A stretch of 64,000 nt of DNA from Emticicia sp. C21 (GTDB lineage Bacteria > Bacteroidota > Bacteroidia > Cytophagales > Spirosomataceae): contig NZ_QVMT01000009.1 of the NCBI RefSeq assembly GCF_003418935.1, positions 62,001 to 126,000 on the forward strand, read 5' to 3'. A model generated the notes under the pieces. The model was not told the origin of the DNA, searched no databases, and saw nothing but the letters and a program-made list of their open reading frames with translations. Each line of letters starts with the position of its first letter. Positions within the stretch are counted from its first letter, which is position 1. A program made the position numbers and the translations under genes. Below, piece by piece: positions 25,985 to 34,399 of the stretch.

Positions 25985-27082
25985 ATGTCACAATTCACAT
26001 TAGGTATTGAGGAAGAATTTCAGACTATTGACCCAAAAACGCGTGAGCTTCGCTCACATATGTCAAAATTAGTTGAGGGTGGCCAGGTTATTTTACAGGA
26101 AAGAATTAAACAGGAAATGCATCAGGCGGTAGTTGAAATGATTTCGAGTGTTTGCGAGAATATTCAACAGGCCAGAGAAGAAGTGACTTATCTGAGGAAA
26201 ATGCTGTTTGATTTGGCTGCCAAGCAGAATCTTCATATAGCCGCAGCAGGCACTCATCCATTTTCAGACTGGCAGAACCAATTGATCACTCCTAATGAAA
26301 GATATGAGAAGTTGATTGATGATATGCGCGATGTGGCCCGCGGAAATCTGATTTTTGGTTTACACGTGCACGTAGGTATTCCAAATCGGGAAGAGGGTAT
26401 GCAGATATTGAACACAGCTAGGTATTTTTTGCCCCATATCTATGCACTTTCAACAAATTCCCCTTTCTGGTGCGGGCGTAATACCGGTTTTAAATCTTAT
26501 CGTTCAAAAGTATTTGATAAATTTCCTAGAACTGGTATTCCTGATTTTTTTTCAAGTGTAGCAGAATACGACAATTATATTAATCTTTTAGTGAAAACTA
26601 ACTGTATTGATAATGGGAAGAAAATCTGGTGGGATATCCGTTTACACCCATTCTACCCTACTGTTGAGTTCAGGATTTGCGATATTCCTATGCGCGTGGA
26701 TGAAACGATTTGTCTCGCGGCTCTGATGCAGGCAATTATTGCCAAAATCCATAAGTTGCACCAGCAGAATCTAAGTTTCCGTCCTTATCATAGAATGTTG
26801 ATTAGTGAAAACAAGTGGCGCGCAGCAAGATATGGTATTCAAGGAAATCTGATTGATTTTGGTAAAGAAATTGAAGTACCTTATTCACATCTGGCAGAAG
26901 AATTAATAGAATTCGTGGATGATGTACTGGACGAATTAGGAAGCCGTAAAGAGGTAGAATACATTCATGAAATATTAAGAATGGGCAGTGGCGCAGACAG
27001 ACAATTAAAAGTATTTGAAGAAACTAATAGTCTGAAATCTGTAGTAGATTATATAGTATCTGAGACCAAAGTCGGTCTGTAA
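25985..27082 (+). CDS. GCS2-family carboxylate-amine ligase (YbdK-like)
   Basis: The 365-residue protein belongs to the glutamate-cysteine-ligase-like COG2170 group. Signatures are FTLGIEEEFQTIDPKTREL at the start, HVHVGIPNREEGM and SPFWCGRNTGFKSYR in the centre, and TVEFRICDIPMRVDET for metal and nucleotide binding. YbdK-type enzymes have weak gamma-glutamyl-cysteine ligase activity in vitro, and the true substrates are mostly unknown. The neighbouring ATP-grasp gene could suggest glutathione synthesis. The extra ligase, amidotransferase and hydrolase genes make a different glutamyl-type product more likely. Confidence 0.88.
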   Translation: MSQFTLGIEEEFQTIDPKTRELRSHMSKLVEGGQVILQERIKQEMHQAVVEMISSVCENIQQAREEVTYLRKMLFDLAAKQNLHIAAAGTHPFSDWQNQLITPNERYEKLIDDMRDVARGNLIFGLHVHVGIPNREEGMQILNTARYFLPHIYALSTNSPFWCGRNTGFKSYRSKVFDKFPRTGIPDFFSSVAEYDNYINLLVKTNCIDNGKKIWWDIRLHPFYPTVEFRICDIPMRVDETICLAALMQAIIAKIHKLHQQNLSFRPYHRMLISENKWRAARYGIQGNLIDFGKEIEVPYSHLAEELIEFVDDVLDELGSRKEVEYIHEILRMGSGADRQLKVFEETNSLKSVVDYIVSETKVGL

Positions 27083-27125
27083 CAAGGGAACGAAATAGTG
27101 CTAGAATACTGTTATCCCTTTTTAG

Positions 27126-27168
27126 ACAAGTAAATCCTGTAAGCGAGATGCTTGCAGGATTTACTTGT
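27126..27168. terminator. Long hairpin between the GCS2 and amidotransferase genes
   Basis: A 19-bp stem with one wobble (27126-27144 paired with 27150-27168) closes a 5-base loop. The following T-run is short (TGTTT), so it may be a weak terminator, an attenuator or an mRNA-stability element. Confidence 0.6.
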
Positions 27169-27271
27169 TTAATGAATCACTACATCAACTAATCCGCAAT
27201 TTTTTGTTAAATTTGTATTAATTTCTTACTAATATAAGCCTTGTTGAAAAATAACAAGCCTGTTGTGTTTT

Positions 27272-28084
27272 ATGAATATTGCAATTTTAGACCTATACGA
27301 TGGCAGACCCAATGAGGGAATGCGTTGTATAAAGATGTTATGCGACCAGTTTTTATCGCAGGAAGGGATTGGTGGTGGCTATGATATTTTTGATGTTCGT
27401 CAAAAAAATGAAATCCCTGATATTAATGAATATCAGATATTTATTTCTACCGGAGGCCCAGGCAGTCCATTACCTGAGGGACATGTTTGGGAGAAGAAAT
27501 TTAATGATTTTATAGACTCGATTTTTGAATACAATCAACAAAATGAGGTAAAGAAATATCTATTTCTGATTTGCCATTCTTTCCAGATTGCAAGTAATCA
27601 TTTAGGATTTGGCGAAGTTTGTAAAAGAAGATCAACTTCTTTTGGCGTGATGCCCATTCACCGCACAGAAGACGGTGAAAGCGAACCATTATTCGATAAA
27701 TTACCAGAGCTTTTCTTTGCGGTTGACTCAAGAGATTATCAGTTGATTCAGCCAAACTGGAAAAAAATCAATGCATTTGGGGCAAAAATATTGTGTTTAG
27801 AAAAAGAACGTCCTTATGTGCCTTTGGAACGTGCGGTAATGGCAATAAGATTCTCCAACGAAGTATTTGGCACACAGTTTCATCCGGAAGCCGATTCAGA
27901 GGGGATGATGCATTATTTTAAACAACCTGAAAAAATGCTGGCGGTTATCAAAGAGTATGGTTCGGATAAATATGAAGAAATGATTGACCGTTTAGATGAT
28001 CCTGACAAGATTATGCTTACCGAATCCGTCATTATTCCAACATTCTTAAGAAATGCTGCTGAAAATATATTAGAATTAGCATAA
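27272..28084 (+). CDS. Class I glutamine-amidotransferase-like protein
   Basis: About 270 residues, from the ATG at 27272 (a TTG three codons upstream is also in frame). The GATase-1 fold is shown by MNIAILDLYDG, the FISTGGPGSP loop, the nucleophile region FLICHSFQ with Cys at about 101, and GTQFHPEADSEGM with the catalytic His. The usual nucleophile elbow is GxCxG; here both glycines are replaced (I-C-H-S-F), though Cys and His remain. The protein may hydrolyse gamma-glutamyl bonds or supply ammonia to a ligase. It is fourth in the cluster, after a hairpin-containing 189-base gap, and its own terminator follows at 28097-28124. Confidence 0.83.
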   Translation: MNIAILDLYDGRPNEGMRCIKMLCDQFLSQEGIGGGYDIFDVRQKNEIPDINEYQIFISTGGPGSPLPEGHVWEKKFNDFIDSIFEYNQQNEVKKYLFLICHSFQIASNHLGFGEVCKRRSTSFGVMPIHRTEDGESEPLFDKLPELFFAVDSRDYQLIQPNWKKINAFGAKILCLEKERPYVPLERAVMAIRFSNEVFGTQFHPEADSEGMMHYFKQPEKMLAVIKEYGSDKYEEMIDRLDDPDKIMLTESVIIPTFLRNAAENILELA

Positions 28085-28096
28085 ATCATTTGAGAG

Positions 28097-28127
28097 AGAG
28101 GTTGAAAATGCGTTTTCAACCTCTTTT
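28097..28127 (+). terminator. Terminator after the amidotransferase-like gene
   Basis: AGAGGTTGAAAA (28097-28108) pairs perfectly with 28113-28124 around a TGCG loop, followed by TTT. Confidence 0.7.
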
Positions 28128-28194
28128 CTGATTAGTTTATTTGTGCTTTCTATCCACAACCTTTATATTCACTTCATTAATAATCCCATCATTT

Positions 28195-29391
28195 ATGATT
28201 CCTGAAATCCGTCATGAATTCAATAAAAGTTTTTCAACTGAAAAATATCAGGCTCTCTTAGCCGAAATTGAAAAAGATTTCCCATCTCAATTAGATTTTC
28301 GAGTGGCAGAAACTCCGGTATTCGTTCCCCAATCGCTCAAAATCAAGATTCTGCAAGCTTGTAATGATATTATTGATACGCTCCTAAAAGACGACTTTAA
28401 AAGCAAGACTGATAGAGCCATTCCAATCAATCAGAACGTGCCCAATGAGGATTCACACCCGAATTTTTTAGCAATAGATTTTGCAGTTTGCCTGGATGAA
28501 AAAGGAGAATTAAGCCCTCAATTGATTGAACTACAAGGTTTCCCATCCTTATTTGGCTACCAATGGTATATCGGACAGAAGTACAAAAAATTCTTTTTTA
28601 ACCCTAAGAACTTTAGCCAATATTTTAATCGCCTGAATTTGGCGAGTTACGTGGAGTTCATGAAAAAAGTTTTCTTAGGTGGTGAAAAGGCAGAGAACGT
28701 TATTCTATTAGAGATTTATCCTGAAAAACAAAAGACTCGCCTGGATTTTGAGATTACCAAACAATTGTGGGGTATTGAGCCTGTTTGCTTAACCAAAATA
28801 AAAAAAGAAGGAAGAAAGCTATATTATGAAAAAGATGGTAAAAAAATTGAAATAAAGCGTATTTATAACCGTCTGATTTTTGATGATATACTGCAAAATT
28901 TCCCTGATTTAGAAACAGAATTTAAGTTAACTGACGATGTAGACGTAAAATGGGTAACACACCCAAACTGGTTTTTCAGAATCAGCAAGTTTACTTTGCC
29001 TCTACTCAATAGTCCGTTTGTGCCTAAAAGTGAGTATTTGTCTGAATTAAAAGAATATCCTGCAGACTTAGAAAATTATGTTTTGAAACCATTATTTTCG
29101 TTTGCTGGAAGTGGCGTAAAACTGAATTTCAGCAAAGAAGATTTAGATGCCATTGAAGATAAAGAAAACTTCTTAATTCAAAGAAAAGTAAAATATGAAC
29201 CGATTATTGAAGACCCTGAAGGCAATCTGATAAAAACTGAAATCAGAATGTTATTTGCCTGGGAAGATTCAACGCCACGCCCTACTCTGGTTACCAATCT
29301 TGCCAGATTAAGCCGTGGAGAAATGATTGGTGTAAATTTCAATAAGAATTTTGATTGGGTTGGTGGTAGTTGTGCCTTTTTTGAAGATTAA
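28195..29391 (+). CDS. Divergent ATP-grasp-like protein, last gene of the amidoligase cluster
   Basis: About 398 residues from the ATG at 28195. I prefer this to a TTG 18 codons upstream, because the upstream stretch is hydrophobic and overlaps the intergenic region. ATP-grasp features are in the C-terminal half: NYVLKPLFSFAGSGVKL (phosphate/nucleotide loop), FLIQRKVKYEPI, and KTEIRMLFAWED followed by SRGEMIGVNFNKNFDWVGG. A central IYNRLIFDDIL stretch resembles circularly permuted or glutathionylspermidine-synthase-like members. I do not recognise a characterised homologue. It probably forms a second amide bond in the same pathway as the other cluster genes. A strong terminator follows. Confidence 0.65.
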   Translation: MIPEIRHEFNKSFSTEKYQALLAEIEKDFPSQLDFRVAETPVFVPQSLKIKILQACNDIIDTLLKDDFKSKTDRAIPINQNVPNEDSHPNFLAIDFAVCLDEKGELSPQLIELQGFPSLFGYQWYIGQKYKKFFFNPKNFSQYFNRLNLASYVEFMKKVFLGGEKAENVILLEIYPEKQKTRLDFEITKQLWGIEPVCLTKIKKEGRKLYYEKDGKKIEIKRIYNRLIFDDILQNFPDLETEFKLTDDVDVKWVTHPNWFFRISKFTLPLLNSPFVPKSEYLSELKEYPADLENYVLKPLFSFAGSGVKLNFSKEDLDAIEDKENFLIQRKVKYEPIIEDPEGNLIKTEIRMLFAWEDSTPRPTLVTNLARLSRGEMIGVNFNKNFDWVGGSCAFFED

Positions 29392-29421
29392 TAGAGAATA
29401 GTTTTAATTTAAATATATTTC

Positions 29422-29459
29422 ATGCCGATAAATGATGATGCATTTATCGGCATTTTTTT
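29422..29459 (+). terminator. Terminator of the amidoligase cluster
   Basis: ATGCCGATAAATG (29422-29434) pairs perfectly with 29441-29453 around a 6-base loop and is followed by a run of T. Confidence 0.88.
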
Positions 29460-29542
29460 GTAAGAAATTTATCAAGCTTTACAATTTTATGGATTTTATT
29501 GATTAGTTTGGAATTCTATTCAATCAAGAATTCCTATAACAC

Positions 29543-30910
29543 ATGAAATCAATTCGACCTTATTTAACTTTATTACTCCTTTTTACTAGTACTGGCATCT
29601 ATGCTCAAACCTTTTCAGTCAGTGAAAACAAGCGGTTTATTCTAAAAGAAGGTAAACCTTTCTTTTGGTTAGCTGATACGGCCTGGGAGCTATTCCATCG
29701 ACTTGACCGTGAGGATGCCGATTATTATCTAAGAAAACGCGCTTCACAGGCATACACGGTTATTCAAGCGGTGGCACTTGCAGAATTTGATGGTTTAAAT
29801 GAGCCAAATCCTTATGGAGAAAAACCATTAATTAATAATGACCCAACTAAACCAAATGAAGCTTATTTTAAGCATGTGGATTATATCATTGACAAAGCAG
29901 CCGATTATGGCTTAACGATTGGTTTCTTGCCAACCTGGGGGGATAAACTGAATAAATCAACCTGGGGAAAAGGCCCGGAAGTGTTTAACGTAGATAATGC
30001 CAAGACTTATGGAAAATGGCTGGCTACTAGATATAAAAACAAAAAAAATATCATATGGATATTAGGTGGTGACAGACAACCCCGTGCTAATACCAACGAT
30101 GTAGAAGTCTGGAGAGCAATGGCTGCAGGGATTGTTGAGGGTGCTGGTGGCAACGATAAAGCGCTGATAACCTATCACCCACAACCCAATAAAGAAGGTT
30201 CAAGTGAATGGTTTCATAGTGATGATTGGTTTGATTTTAATATGTTTCAGAACGGACATTGCAGAGATATGCCCATTTATGATAACATCAAAGGTTCTTA
30301 TGATAGAGCCGTTGTGAAACCCGTAATAGATGGAGAGCCGTTGTATGAAGACCATCCTGTTTGCTTCAATGTGCACGATTTAGGGACATCTAATGCTTAT
30401 GATGTACGTAAATACGCTTATCTCGACCTTTTTGCAGGAGCTTTCGGACATACCTACGGTTGCCATGACATCTGGCAGATGTATTCTCCTAATCGAGAGG
30501 CTGTTAATGGTCCTCATATTTACTGGCAACAGGCTATGGAATTACCAGGGGCCAAACAAATGCAACACGCCAGAAGACTAGTTGAATCTCGTCCTTTTTT
30601 GGATAGAATGCCTGACCAGTCTTTAATAGTTGAAAATAATCAGGCTCCTAGTGAACGAATTCAGGCCACAAGAGGGAAAGATTATGCCTTTATCTATTCT
30701 GCAGCTGGAAAGTCATTTACTGTTAATTTGGGCAAAATATCAGGTACGCAACTGAATGCTTACTGGTTTGACCCAAGAAATGGTAAGGTACAAGATCTGG
30801 CTAAAGTTGAGAATAAAGGAACTCGAAAATTCACTCCTCCGCGTTCTGGATATGGGCAAGATTGGGTTTTAGTTTTGGATGATGATTCTAAGAATTTTTT
30901 GAAGCCGTAA
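29543..30910 (+). CDS. GH140-type glycoside hydrolase (apiosidase-like, DUF4038/DUF5060)
   Basis: 455 residues with a signal peptide ending GIYAQ. The DUF4038 barrel has FFWLADTAWELFHRLDRED early, IIWILGGDRQPR in the middle and VIDGEPLYEDHP, where active-site acidic residues of GH140 lie. A small C-terminal beta domain follows (YAFIYSAAGKSFTVNLG, YWFDPRNGKVQ), matching the DUF5060-type putative collagen-binding fold. Characterised GH140 members release apiose chains from rhamnogalacturonan II; that exact activity is not proven here. It would complement the pectin/rhamnose genes at 7-12 kb. The gene is alone, after the cluster terminator. Confidence 0.83.
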   Translation: MKSIRPYLTLLLLFTSTGIYAQTFSVSENKRFILKEGKPFFWLADTAWELFHRLDREDADYYLRKRASQAYTVIQAVALAEFDGLNEPNPYGEKPLINNDPTKPNEAYFKHVDYIIDKAADYGLTIGFLPTWGDKLNKSTWGKGPEVFNVDNAKTYGKWLATRYKNKKNIIWILGGDRQPRANTNDVEVWRAMAAGIVEGAGGNDKALITYHPQPNKEGSSEWFHSDDWFDFNMFQNGHCRDMPIYDNIKGSYDRAVVKPVIDGEPLYEDHPVCFNVHDLGTSNAYDVRKYAYLDLFAGAFGHTYGCHDIWQMYSPNREAVNGPHIYWQQAMELPGAKQMQHARRLVESRPFLDRMPDQSLIVENNQAPSERIQATRGKDYAFIYSAAGKSFTVNLGKISGTQLNAYWFDPRNGKVQDLAKVENKGTRKFTPPRSGYGQDWVLVLDDDSKNFLKP

Positions 30911-30964
30911 TTTATTTCTATTCCTAATTTTCAGAATTTGGCTACTATTTTTTACGGGCTCATC

Positions 30965-31677
30965 CTAGAAATCTCTATACTCAATACTAGAACCTCCGAT
31001 AATAATTAAAGTCCAGCTCTGGGTAGAAGAAGTTAGTTTTAATGAATAAGAAAAGTTTTCATTATCTATCTCCAATAAGTCTATTGGAATATTGGTGCTG
31101 AGAATAATGGAATTAGAAGAAGCAGGAGTATTAAAAGTAAAAATACTTGTAGCCCCATTAAAATTATCTAATGGTGCGCGAATAATCTCCCCGGTTATTG
31201 ATACTGAATTAGTATTACTGTTATTAAACAAAAACTTAATGCCACTTAGTTTACTTTTATGAGGAAAAAAAGTGGAGCATAAAGCGCCCTGTTTGTGCTG
31301 GGCTCTAAAAATATAACATACTGATCGCCATAATAAGTAAAATCTGATCCATATGCTGTAGATGCTCTATCTGAATTAATATCGTAACTTAATTTGAAAG
31401 CCGAAGGGTGGATACTAAAGTAACCCGTTACATATCCTGTAACTAAAAACCCATCATTGTTTGCATAAACTGGTCTCGCTATAAAAAGGTTTCCTGTAGC
31501 AAGTCCATTGATTCTAACTGAGTTACTTTCTGTTACACCTGATACCTTTACGTTCCCTTTAATATCTTGAATATTATCACCATTAGGATCAATAGTAACT
31601 GATTTGGGTTGTGGGACTTGTGCAATACACTTAATACTTAAAAAGATAAATACAAGAATAATAGGTGTGTTCTTCAT
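30965..31677 (-). pseudogene. Secreted Bacteroidota hypothetical protein split by a one-base frameshift
   Basis: The first frame (31677 to 31246) encodes 143 residues with a signal peptide ending KCIAQ and a beta-rich body, ending early after LYAPLFFLIKVN. The next frame continues downstream with no good start and reads FPHKSKLSGIKFLF, then a beta-rich C-terminus ending SIEYRDF at 30965. The join falls in a run of seven A on the plus strand (31265-31271; seven T on the coding strand). One more base there would give a continuous protein of about 237 residues with YAPLFFPHKSKLSGIKF, a pattern seen in intact relatives. It could be a real pseudogene, phase variation in a homopolymer, or a sequencing error. 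Confidence 0.75.
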
Positions 31678-31769
31678 TTGGTTCGCTATTCTTTAATATC
31701 TCAAAATAAGTCAATAATCAAGATGTTGTAAATAGCATAATAGTGTTAGGGATGCGTTGCACAGAAGCC

Positions 31770-31802
31770 ATAAAAAAATATCCTGCGTTTCCACAGGATA
31801 TT
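31770..31802 (-). terminator. Terminator of the aconitase gene
   Basis: AATATCCTG (31777-31785) pairs with CAGGATATT (31794-31802). On the minus strand this lies just past the stop at 31828 and is followed by a run of seven T. Confidence 0.82.
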
Positions 31803-31827
31803 CTTAGTTAATACATACTACTCAGGA

Positions 31828-34092
31828 TTAAACCTCTGCAGCAATCAGATTTAAGGCAGAACCAGCTTTAAACCAGCCGATTTGACTTGTATTATACGTA
31901 TGGTTCAATTTAATTTCATCCTTTGAACCATCTGCATGATGTGCTACTAAGGTTAATGGAACTCCCTCAGCGAAGGTGGTTAGACCTAAAATATCAAAAG
32001 TATCATTTTCCTGGATTTTATCATAATCCGCTGGCTCAGCAAATGTTAGGGCCAACATACCTTGTTTTTTAAGGTTTGTTTCATGGATACGTGCAAATGA
32101 ACGAACAACAATCGCACGAACACCTAAGTGACGTGGCTCCATTGCAGCGTGCTCACGTGATGAACCTTCACCATAGTTTTCATCTCCTACTACGATAGTT
32201 CCCACGCCAGCGGCTTTATAAGCACGTTGTACAGCAGGTACTTCGCCATATTCGCCTGTTAATTGGTTTTTTACTTTGTTGGCAGTGCCATTTGCAAAGT
32301 TGATTGCACCAATCAATAAGTTATTAGAGATATTATCTAAGTGACCACGGTATTTTAACCAAGGACCAGCCATAGAAATATGATCAGTTGTACATTTACC
32401 CTTAGCTTTAATCAACAATTTTAAACCTGTCAGGTCAGTGCCTTCCCATGCTTTAAATGGATCTAACAACTGAAGACGATCAGATGTCGGGCTAACAGCA
32501 ACTTTCACACCGCTACCATCTTTTTTAGGTTTCTGATATCCGGCATCTTTTACATCATAACCTAGAGGAGGTAATTCAAGTCCTTGAGGAGGGTCTAATT
32601 TTACCTGCTCGCCTTTTTCGTTTGTCAAAGTATCTTTCGCAGGATTGAAAGTCAGACTACCCGCAATAGCAAATGCTGTTACGATTTCAGGAGAAGCTAC
32701 GAATGCATGTGTATTTGGGTTACCATCGGCACGTTTAGCAAAATTTCTATTAAATGAGGTGATGATAGAGTTTTTCTCCCCTTTCTCTGCCCCATGTCTG
32801 GCCCATTGACCAATGCATGGTCCACAAGCATTAGCTAATACTACCCCACCTATTGCATTAAACGTATTAAAGATTCCGTCTCTTTCGGCTGTATAACGAA
32901 CCAATTCAGAGCCTGGCGTAATAGTAAATTCGGATTTAGCAACCACATTTTTAGAAGCTGCTTGCGCTGCTATTGAAGCCGCACGAGTCATGTCTTCATA
33001 AGAAGAGTTTGTACATGAACCAATCAAACCTACATCCAGTTTTTCAGGCCATTTGTTTTTCTTAACTGCTTTAGCAAATTTTGAAAGAGGCCAGGCCAAA
33101 TCTGGTGTGAAAGGACCATTGATTCTTGGCTCTAATCTTGAAAGATTGATTTCGATTACCTGATCGTAATACGCTTCCGGATTATCAATGCACTCCTGAT
33201 CAGTGCGAAGTAAATCTTTAATACCATTGGCTAAAGAAGCTACTTTTGCACGGCCGGTTGCTTTCAGATAAGCAGCCATTTTGCGGTCATAACCGAATAA
33301 TGAAGTAGTAGCACCGATCTCTGCACCCATATTACAGATAGTACCTTTACCGGTTGCTGATAGGGCATCAGCACCTTTACCTATATATTCCACAATGTAA
33401 CCTGTTCCGCCTTTTACAGTTAAGCGACCAGCTACTTCAAGAATTACGTCTTTAGCAGATGCCCAGCCCTTTAATTTTCCGGTTAGTTTAACACCGATTA
33501 ATTTAGGCATTTTTAACTCCCATGCCAGACCTGACATCACGTCACAGGCGTCTGCACCACCAACACCAATCGCCACCATACCTAAACCACCCGCATTTGG
33601 TGTATGTGAGTCGGTACCAATCATCATACCACCCGGGAAAGCGTAGTTTTCAATCACTACCTGGTGAATGATACCCGCACCTGCTTTCCAGAATCCGATA
33701 CCATATTTATTAGAAACCGATGAAAGAAAATCGTAAACCTCTTTATTTTTTTCGTTAGCAACTTTTAAGTCTTCAGCAGCACCTACTTTTGCCTGAATCA
33801 AGTGGTCGCAGTGTACAGTAGAAGGAACGGCAACTTTTGGACGCCCTGTAGTCATAAATTGCAATAATGCCATCTGTGCAGTGGCATCTTGCATGGCTAC
33901 ACGGTCAGGAGCAAAATCCACGTAATCAACCCCTCTGTTATATGCTTTTGCGGGAGCTCCTTCCCATAGGTGAGAATAAAGAATTTTTTCCGCCAAAGTC
34001 AAAGGTCTACCCACAATTTTGCGAGCAGCCTCTACTCTTTCGGGCATTCGAGCGTAAACGCTCTTAATCATATCTAAATCAAAAACTGCCAT
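31828..34092 (-). CDS. Aconitate hydratase (mitochondrial-type)
   Basis: The 754-residue [4Fe-4S] enzyme interconverts citrate and isocitrate in the TCA cycle. Cluster-binding cysteines are in [12 protein letters not shown] and [15 protein letters not shown]. Other signatures are [28 protein letters not shown] and the swivel-domain loop [22 protein letters not shown]. The length and motifs fit the short mitochondrial-type family rather than AcnA or AcnB of enterobacteria. It is monocistronic and divergent from topA. A TAATTTTG -7 box on the minus strand lies at 34156-34163, without a clear -33 box. Confidence 0.95.
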   Translation of the reverse strand: MAVFDLDMIKSVYARMPERVEAARKIVGRPLTLAEKILYSHLWEGAPAKAYNRGVDYVDFAPDRVAMQDATAQMALLQFMTTGRPKVAVPSTVHCDHLIQAKVGAAEDLKVANEKNKEVYDFLSSVSNKYGIGFWKAGAGIIHQVVIENYAFPGGMMIGTDSHTPNAGGLGMVAIGVGGADACDVMSGLAWELKMPKLIGVKLTGKLKGWASAKDVILEVAGRLTVKGGTGYIVEYIGKGADALSATGKGTICNMGAEIGATTSLFGYDRKMAAYLKATGRAKVASLANGIKDLLRTDQECIDNPEAYYDQVIEINLSRLEPRINGPFTPDLAWPLSKFAKAVKKNKWPEKLDVGLIGSCTNSSYEDMTRAASIAAQAASKNVVAKSEFTITPGSELVRYTAERDGIFNTFNAIGGVVLANACGPCIGQWARHGAEKGEKNSIITSFNRNFAKRADGNPNTHAFVASPEIVTAFAIAGSLTFNPAKDTLTNEKGEQVKLDPPQGLELPPLGYDVKDAGYQKPKKDGSGVKVAVSPTSDRLQLLDPFKAWEGTDLTGLKLLIKAKGKCTTDHISMAGPWLKYRGHLDNISNNLLIGAINFANGTANKVKNQLTGEYGEVPAVQRAYKAAGVGTIVVGDENYGEGSSREHAAMEPRHLGVRAIVVRSFARIHETNLKKQGMLALTFAEPADYDKIQENDTFDILGLTTFAEGVPLTLVAHHADGSKDEIKLNHTYNTSQIGWFKAGSALNLIAAEV

Positions 34093-34399
34093 TTGTTAAA
34101 GAAAATTTTAAATGTTAAAAACTCAAATCTGGATTGATGAGATGAAGGATTGCGCCAAAATTACAAAACATCGTCAAATTATAAATAGTAAATTTTCAAA
34201 TATTGCTAAAAATCTACACTTAAATGCAGATAAAACCATTTTCAGCAAAAATGCGTCTATAAGAATAACCTAAAAGTCATGCTTTTTTGTTCAAATCTTT
34301 TCCGTTTTATAATTTTTTAATAATTTTTCTAAAACTTTTGTATTCAGTTTTGCATTTATATCTTAATATCGCACAAAAATTAAATCGAAAGGCCAAAGA

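Noticed and set aside
24793-27082. ATP-grasp plus GCS2 as a plain glutathione pathway (gshA/gshB)
   Set aside because: The ATP-grasp protein does not show clear glutathione synthetase motifs, and three further co-oriented enzymes of related chemistry point to a different product; not excluded experimentally.
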